A stretch of 64,000 bases of DNA. It comes from Kribbella antibiotica (GTDB lineage Bacteria > Actinomycetota > Actinomycetes > Propionibacteriales > Kribbellaceae). The notes below the pieces were generated by a model. It made no database searches and was not told the DNA's origin. It saw nothing but the letters and a program-made list of their open reading frames with translations. Made by a program: the position numbers and the translations under genes. The stretch is taken from positions 1 to 64,000 of the forward strand of contig NZ_SMKX01000005.1 of the NCBI RefSeq assembly GCF_004349055.1, read 5' to 3'. Positions 59,015 through 64,000 of the stretch are shown here, in pieces. The number at the start of each line of letters is the position of its first letter. The stretch's first letter is position 1.

Positions 59015-60176
59015 TGGGTGTCTCCTGACCTGGACCGGCGGCGTGCTCGCCCGCGGCCGCGTAGTAGAAGTGCTCGTACTTGATGTGCTCGGGCTGCATT
59101 CCCGCGGCGGCCAGCTGCTCCAGGGTGTGCGCGACCATCTGCGGGCCGCCGCACACCATGGCTGTCCGGCCGTACAGCATCTGGCGTCCCGCGACCGTCC
59201 CGACCTTCCCGCGGATGCCGGGATAGGACGCGTCGTCGGACACGACTTCGGTGTAGTCGAACCAGCCGCGCGTCGCGGCCAGCTCGCGTAGCCGCGGGCG
59301 TTCGTAGAGATGCCAGGGCATCCGGACCCCGTGCATCAGGTGGACGAGCGGCCCATTGCCCAGGCGTTGCCACTCCTGATCGATCTGCTCCAGTACGGCG
59401 AGCAGGGGCGCGAGGCCGGTGCCACCGGCGACCAGCAGCAGGTCCTTCGGTTCGCCCGCTCGCCGGGTCAGTCGCTCGCCGACCGGTGCACCGAGTTTCA
59501 CGATGTCGCCGGGCTTGAGTGACCGGACCACGGCCGGGCTCACCTGACCGCCGTCGATCTGCTGGACATGCAGATCGATCGAGCTGTCCGCGCGTGGTGC
59601 GTTGGCCGGACTGAAGTAGCGCCACTGCCGCGGACGCTGCGGAATCTCCATCGAGACCGACTGCCCGGGCCGGAACACGAACGGGCTCCGCGGCCGGATG
59701 GTCAGCAACGTCAGGTCCATCGTCCGCCGCTCGGCCGTGACCACTTCGGCCTCCCACCAGTCCGGTGCGGACTCCGAGGACATCTCCGCGGCCTCGACCA
59801 TGATCCGCGCTACCACCTGGTACGCGGCTGTCCAGTCGGCGGCGAGGTCCGCATCCCACGCGGGCCCGAGGAAATGCGCCAGTGTCGCGCACAAGGAGCC
59901 GCCAACAGCGTCGTAATGCGCTGCCAGTACGGCGTACTTGCGGTGATCGCGGCCGAGATGCTGCAGGAAGGCCGCGTCGGTGTCGAGCTGGTCGGCGTGG
60001 CTGACGATGCGCCCCAGCGCACCGACGAACTTGTCCCGTTGATGTGCCATCGAGAGCGGGAACATCGGCCGCACCTCGGGATGAGTGACGAAAAGGTGCG
60101 AGTAGAAGTAGAGCGGTACCTGCTCTCCGTGCTTGGTGACCTGGTCCCAACTGTGTTGCAGGGCGTGCGCATCCAT
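58884..60176 (-). CDS. Flavohemoglobin (globin fused to FAD/NAD reductase)
   Basis: A 430-residue fusion. The globin domain (about 1-130) has Tyr25 (YFYSHLF) and the proximal His78 in LGRDHRKYAVL. The ferredoxin-reductase-like part (about 150-380) has RQWRYFSPANAP for FAD, VAGGTGLAPLLAVLEQI for NAD(P)H and VCGGPQMVAHTLEQL. Flavohemoglobins act as NO dioxygenases and can pass electrons from NAD(P)H. The last 50 residues are Pro/Arg-rich and arise where the DivIVA gene is read in another frame, so the tail may be non-functional. First gene of the NOS operon; GGAGGG lies upstream of the ATG. Confidence 0.9.
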   Translation of the reverse strand: MDAHALQHSWDQVTKHGEQVPLYFYSHLFVTHPEVRPMFPLSMAHQRDKFVGALGRIVSHADQLDTDAAFLQHLGRDHRKYAVLAAHYDAVGGSLCATLAHFLGPAWDADLAADWTAAYQVVARIMVEAAEMSSESAPDWWEAEVVTAERRTMDLTLLTIRPRSPFVFRPGQSVSMEIPQRPRQWRYFSPANAPRADSSIDLHVQQIDGGQVSPAVVRSLKPGDIVKLGAPVGERLTRRAGEPKDLLLVAGGTGLAPLLAVLEQIDQEWQRLGNGPLVHLMHGVRMPWHLYERPRLRELAATRGWFDYTEVVSDDASYPGIRGKVGTVAGRQMLYGRTAMVCGGPQMVAHTLEQLAAAGMQPEHIKYEHFYYAAAGEHAAGPGQETPSDDQAPPPWPAVPRTAADPVRSLPAPDAGTRRGQGLRIPRSAG

Positions 60177-60426
60177 CGGGTGCAGGTTCCCTCCCGATCC
60201 AATCCCCGAGTCTTGCAGTCCTTACGATCTCTCCGGTTTACCCCGGCCCAGCGGGCCGAAACCGGTGAAACGGACTCAATCGTCTCGGAATTCTTTACGG
60301 AGCGAAACCCCTTGTACACAATAAAAACGCTTGTTGGAATGCCGTGATCACAGCTGCGGCGGACCCGATCGTAGACCCGTTCGTACTGTCCTGGCTACCC
60401 TTCGTAACTGTCCTTGCTGAGGGCAA

Positions 60427-61341
60427 CTACTTTGTCCGGACGAGGTCCTGGGCTGCAGCCGTCCACTCCGCGAACTCGAAGGTGAAACCGGCGTCGGTGA
60501 GCCGGCCGGGCGCAACGCGCCGGCTCTTCAGCAGGAGCTCGGTGTCCGAGCGGAGGATGAAGGCGCCGAGCGTGGCCATCCAGCGCGTGGCCGGCAGTCC
60601 GATCGGCATACCGACGGCTTGACGCAGTGTTCGGATGAAGTCGCGTTGCGGCAACGGATTCGGTGCGGCGAGGTTAACCGGTCCATCAAACTCGTTGTCC
60701 AGAAGGAGGTTCACCGCCCGGGCAAGATCGGTCTCGTGGATCCATGACATGTACTGACGCCCGCCCGCGATCGGTCCACCGAGCCCCAGTCGTGCCATCC
60801 GCTGCAGAATGTCGAACGCGCCGCCGCGATCCGGCGACATCACGATCGCCGTCCGCAGTGCCACCTTCCGGGTGTCCGGAGTGCTGGCTCGCTCCTGCTC
60901 GGCTTCCCAGGCGGTGGCGATGTCGATGCTGTACTTCCACTACGCCGGTACGTCGGCTTCGGTGCCGCCGATCGTGCCCGACTCGGCATTGGCCGGGCCG
61001 AAGGTGTGCGCATAGATCGTCGCCGTACTCATCTGCAGCCACACGCGTGGCGGCGTACCGGCGGCGGCGATCGCTTCGCCCACGACGCGCGCCGAGTCGA
61101 CCCGCGAATCCATCATCTCCTGCAGATTCTTCGGGGTGTAGCGGCAACTGACACTGCGGCCGGCCAGGTTGATGACCGCGTCGGCGCCGTCGAGCTCCTT
61201 CGCCCACGGACCGAGCGTCCGGCCGTCCCAGCGCACCGGCGACGAGCGGCCGATGACCACGACCTCATGGCCCTGACCTGCGAAGTACCTGCTCAGAAAC
61301 GATCCGATGTGGCCGGTCCCGCCGGGCATGACGATTTTCAC
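60427..61341 (-). pseudogene. NAD-dependent epimerase (TIGR01777/SDR39U1-type) interrupted by an in-frame amber codon
   Basis: One reading frame of about 304 codons from the GTG at 61339-61341 (VKIVMPGGTGHIGSFLSRYF) to the stop at 60427 is intact except for TAG at 60940-60942. Before it lie GGTGHIG (NAD-binding), INLAGRSVSCRY and MSTATIYAH; after it WKYSIDIATAWEAE, MSWIHETDLARAV and NLAAPNPLPQRDF. The family residue at that site is usually aromatic, so TAC/TAT to TAG is a likely single-base nonsense mutation. Unless suppressed, the product is truncated after about 133 residues and lacks half the domain. Confidence 0.75.
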
Positions 61342-61404
61342 GGTTCGACCGTAGCACTGGATTTGAACGTGTTCAATTCTTGGATTGGGGCTGGTGCGGG
61401 TGTG

Positions 61405-61558
61405 TGGTTGCTCGCCGCTCCGGACAAGCCGGACACGTTGCTTGTGGCTGGTCGCCGCGGCGGCCGCGTTACAGAAAGAGCTTGGCTGAGCCCGGCGCGG
61501 GTTGAGGTACTGGCGAGGCCGGCGACCGCGCTCGCGCTGCTTGAGGTGCCCGCTATGG
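61405..61558 (+). repeat. Left arm of a 154-bp inverted repeat
   Basis: The segment starting TGGTTGCTCGCCGCTCCGGA and ending with CGCTATGG recurs as the reverse complement at 62066-62220. By eye the first 120 bp are about 90 percent identical and the remainder diverges. The arms are about 500 bp apart. Confidence 0.75.
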
Positions 61559-61763
61559 CTGAGGTCCAAAAGCAGCGCCAAGTGTGGAAACTCCACGTCG
61601 CCATTTGCACAAAACGTTCCACCCAGCTCTCCAGGCGGGCAGGTGGGTGGGGCCGGGGAGCTTTACCCGTCATTCCAGGTCAGTTTCGCTCCCCAATGCG
61701 CCCGGATACCTCACGAATCTGGCGCTGGGGAGTTTCACCGGCGTATCCGCCTGCCGTTTCGCG

Positions 61764-61810
61764 CTACGCGTGACTTTTTCGGGTCCATACGCCGAAAAAC
61801 TCACGCGTAG
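61764..61810. repeat. 19-bp hairpin with one mismatch
   Basis: CTACGCGTGACTTTTTCGG (61764-61782) pairs with CCGAAAAACTCACGCGTAG (61792-61810) except at one central position; the loop is 9 nt. It lies in the middle of the region bounded by the 154-bp inverted repeats. A terminator-like or REP-like role is possible. Confidence 0.65.
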
Positions 61811-62065
61811 TGAGCGCCGGCGCGGCCAGCCGGGCCCACAACCGAGGGCTTGAACAAGAAGCAGTGGGCCTGGACAGGTAATTACTTGTTCACGCCCACC
61901 ACCCGGCCGACGAACCCCCGACGAGTGGACAGCGCCGCGACGAGAAATGGGCAACCAGCTCGGCGGCCGGGGTCAGCCGGGCGCGGCAGCGCCCCGCACC
62001 TCGTTGCCAGCGCTTTTCACCACAGCGGAGGGTCACGTTCAAGGCTTCCTCGCTACCGGCCGCAA

Positions 62066-62220
62066 CCATAGCGAGCACCTCAATCGGCGGTCACGCGATC
62101 GCCGACCTCGCCAGTACCTCAACCAGGCACCGGGCCCAGCCAAGCTCTTTATGTAACGCGGCCGCCGCGGCGACCAGCCACAGGCAACGTGTCCGGCTTG
62201 TCCGGAGCGGCGAGCAACCA
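62066..62220 (-). repeat. Right arm of the 154-bp inverted repeat
   Basis: The reverse complement of this segment reads TGGTTGCTCGCCGCTCCGGA at its outer end and matches 61405-61558 with scattered substitutions (for example GCCTGTGG versus GCTTGTGG). It abuts the stop codon of the LysR pseudogene, 24 bp away. Confidence 0.75.
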
Positions 62221-62244
62221 TGCGCCGCCGTACCAAACGGGCGG

Positions 62245-63176
62245 TCAGAGTTTGTCGGCGATGCGGATAACGTGTTCGCGGAGCCATTGGTGGGCGGGCC
62301 ACTGGACGTGGCGGGGGTGCCAGAACATGCCCAGCGAGAGCTTCGGGAGCTGGGCCGTGGTCGGAACCTCGCGCAGGCCCAGTCCTGGGCCCATCTCCTC
62401 GAAGAGGCGGCGCTGGGTGACGGTGAGCATGTTGGTGCCAACCACCGACTGCAGCGCGAGCCCGAAGGACTCCACGGTCATCGCGGCGTTCTGCCGCAGG
62501 CCCTGCTCGCCGAGACGGAGGTCGACCATCGGCCGGTTGCCCACCGGCCCGGAGACCAGCACGGCCGGCTGGGCGGCGAGATCTTCCGGGGACAGCGGCT
62601 CTGGATCGGCCGGGCGCTTGCCGTCCGCGACCACGACGAACTCGTCGGTGATGACCAGTTGGTGCGGGAAGTTGAGCAGCTCTTTCGTTGCATGCGGCAA
62701 CGGCCAGAACGCGAGGTCACAGCGCCGCGTTCGCAGCGACTCGACCACGTCCGAGCGCAGTGACTCGACCGTGAGTCCCACCTGGGGAGCCGTCTCGGTG
62801 AGCTCGGCCATCAGTGGGTGCAGCAGGATCTTGGTCACGTAATCGCTGGCGATCACCAGGAAGGTCCGGTCGGCGGACTCGGGATCGAATGTCCGCGCCG
62901 CCGTCAGCACCTTGCGGGCGGCCTCAAGGCGTCCTGAACCGGCTCGAGCTGCGACTCCGCGAACGGCGTGAGCACCAGTTCGCGCCCTTCGCGGACGAGG
63001 AGTGGATCGTCGAAGTGCCGGCGGAGCTTGGCCAGCGAGACGCTCATCGTCGGTTGCCCGACGGCCAGCAGTTGCGCAGCCTTGGTCACGTTGCACTCGC
63101 GCAACAGCGCATTGAGCGGTAGCAGCAGGTTGAGATCGATCCTGCCCCACTCGTTCAGCTTGTCTTCCACACCCAT
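62245..63176 (-). pseudogene. LysR-family regulator disrupted by a frameshift
   Basis: The N-terminal helix-turn-helix (WGRIDLNLLLPLNALLRE, NVTKAAQLLAVGQPTMSVSL) starts with ATG at 63174-63176 and runs into a stop at 62904. From about 62930 the effector domain continues in another frame (EAARKVLTAARTFDPESADR, FLVIASDYVTKILL, then VVVADGKRPADPEPL) to the stop at 62245. A missing base near 62925-62934 (CGCCTTGAGG) explains it. The two halves together would make a normal 310-residue NodD-type LysR regulator. A sequencing error is possible. It is divergent from the thioesterase. Confidence 0.75.
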
Positions 63177-63212
63177 GTCTCCAGGTCCCCAGACGTGTCG
63201 GTGGGTGATCGT

Positions 63213-63222
63213 CTCATATGAG
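63213..63222. promoter_or_regulatory. Palindrome CTCATATGAG between LysR gene and thioesterase
   Basis: A perfect 10-bp palindrome in the 151-bp divergent region (63177-63327), with an incomplete second copy (GATCTCATGACTC) about 25 bp downstream. It is a candidate site for the (broken) LysR-type regulator, supported only by position. Confidence 0.3.
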
Positions 63223-63327
63223 CGGAACGGTTGGTAATGATCTCATGACTCAGGGCAAGGAGGGCTCCTTTCCTGTGGGTCAACCGCAGGTTTTGAGGGC
63301 CGTGACGGGCCCGGATAGGTTCTGGGG

Positions 63328-64000
63328 GTGTCGACGACCTGGATCCGTAGCCGTGCACCTCGCCCCGCAGCCCGGCTTCGGCTGATCTGCCTGCCCCACG
63401 CCGGGGGTGCCGCGAACTTCTTCCAGGACTGGCACGCCCGGATCCCCGATGACATCGAGGTGCTCGCCGTCCAGTACCCGGGCCGCTGGGAGCGGACGGG
63501 CGAGCCCCTGCTCGAGTCGATGGACGAGTTGGCCGCGGCTGTGGCGGCCGAGATCCGCCCGCTGGCGGACCGCCCGATCGCTGTTTTCGGACACAGCATG
63601 GGCTCGATCGCGGCGTACGAGGTGACCCGGCGGCTGGCGGAGTGGGGGATCGAGCCTGCGCACCTGTTCGTCTCCGGCCGCTACCCGCCGAGCGAGCAGA
63701 AGACCAGCTCGGTCGTCCACCTCCTCGACGACGACGGCCTGGCCGAGGAGCTGATCCGCCTGGGCGGCATGCCGGCCGAACTGCTGGCCGACCAAGACAT
63801 GCGCGACTACTTCCTGCCGATCATCCGGTCGGACTACCGGCTGATCGAGACCTACCAGTGGTCGCCCGGTCCCGAGCCGAAGGCGCCGATGACCATCCTG
63901 TACGGCGATTCTGACGCGAACATCGGCGCCGAGCAGGCCGAGCGCTGGCGGGCTCACAGCGCCGGCGAGGTCACAGTCCGCCGATTCCCCGGTGGGCACT
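63328..64000 (+). CDS. Type II thioesterase (partial, continues past window end)
   Basis: A GTG at 63328 (VSTTWIRSRAPRPAARLRL), behind GGGG, opens an alpha/beta hydrolase of which about 224 residues are seen. The features are those of type II (editing) thioesterases of NRPS/PKS systems: LICLPHAGGAANFFQDWHAR, QYPGRWERTGEPL and nucleophile elbow VFGHSMGSIAAYE. ILYGDSDANI (Asp region) and the terminal FPGGH, where the catalytic His would be, follow. Such enzymes free mis-primed carrier proteins. It suggests a nonribosomal peptide or polyketide cluster immediately to the right of the window. Confidence 0.9.
   Translation, partial: MSTTWIRSRAPRPAARLRLICLPHAGGAANFFQDWHARIPDDIEVLAVQYPGRWERTGEPLLESMDELAAAVAAEIRPLADRPIAVFGHSMGSIAAYEVTRRLAEWGIEPAHLFVSGRYPPSEQKTSSVVHLLDDDGLAEELIRLGGMPAELLADQDMRDYFLPIIRSDYRLIETYQWSPGPEPKAPMTILYGDSDANIGAEQAERWRAHSAGEVTVRRFPGGH

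Larger units (their letters stand above)
61342..62244. other. Non-coding stretch with inverted repeats (about 900 bp)
   Basis: No frame here is supported by codon usage or recognisable domains. The stretch holds the two arms of a 154-bp inverted repeat (61405-61558, 62066-62220) and a 19-bp hairpin (61764-61810) between them. It could be a decayed transposable element or an intergenic repeat array. Confidence 0.6.

Noticed and set aside
61006..61773. 255-codon plus-strand frame over the inverted repeat region
   Set aside because: It begins inside the epimerase pseudogene on the other strand and runs through the repeat arm; no domain or ribosome site.
1..64000. CRISPR arrays, tRNA or rRNA genes, phage or intact IS elements
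   Set aside because: No regularly spaced repeats, cloverleaf-type sequences, ribosomal RNA signatures, transposase or integrase frames were found on reading both strands.

Overview
The window reads as chromosomal DNA from a high-GC, Gram-positive actinomycete. Codon third positions are strongly G/C, and ATGA, GTGA and TTGA stop/start overlaps are frequent. Many proteins are secreted and carry actinobacterial signal peptides, and there are several ECF sigma factors plus LuxR, MocR and PucR regulators. The gene content and the recurrent GTACGGC-type words are compatible with Kribbella or a close relative; that genus assignment is inference, not proven. No rRNA, tRNA, CRISPR array, phage or intact insertion sequence was seen.

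0-14.6 kb: a Tat-type epoxide hydrolase (cut by the window edge), a GlxA/AraC regulator divergent from a quinone oxidoreductase, two tandem paralogous secreted alpha/beta hydrolases divergent from a PucR regulator, a large secreted carbohydrate-active beta-helix protein, an ECF sigma factor coupled to a CU044_5270-type membrane protein, and a class V aminotransferase sharing its start site with a divergent MocR regulator.

14.6-18.9 kb: a complete D-Ala-D-Lac glycopeptide resistance locus. vanR-vanS converge on vanH-vanA-vanX, and all genes of each arm overlap.

19-30 kb: a small secreted protein, an NB-ARC/TPR regulator, an EF-hand protein, a GH6 cellulase behind a cluster of CebR-like palindromes, hypothetical and lipoproteins, an FG-GAP/M23 fusion, a YihY/BrkB membrane protein and an ACT-domain membrane protein.

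30.2-36.8 kb: the most novel block. It is a compact class II lanthipeptide locus: a LanM synthetase followed on the same strand by two related precursor genes and a large LAL-type LuxR regulator. A divergent small gene lies beyond a cluster of TACCCA half-sites. No LanT or protease is encoded nearby.

36.8-45.4 kb: an ECF sigma factor and a Ser/Thr kinase starting from one shared CATG, a GH13 alpha-amylase, a three-gene cassette of small unknown proteins, a 13E12/DUF222 HNH gene whose start lies inside a perfect actinobacterial SOS box, a 21-bp perfect hairpin and a frameshifted zinc-ribbon gene.

45.6-56.5 kb: a DUF4139 protein, a subtilase, a chymotrypsin-like protease, a PHB-depolymerase-type esterase, TetR, DUF167, lactate permease and a small membrane protein.

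56.5-64 kb: a decayed stretch with gene remnants (RDD, LuxR), an amber-interrupted epimerase, a frameshifted LysR gene and a 154-bp inverted repeat pair. These surround an intact flavohemoglobin - DivIVA-like - nitric oxide synthase operon. The window ends inside a type II thioesterase, which hints at a natural-product cluster beyond the right edge.
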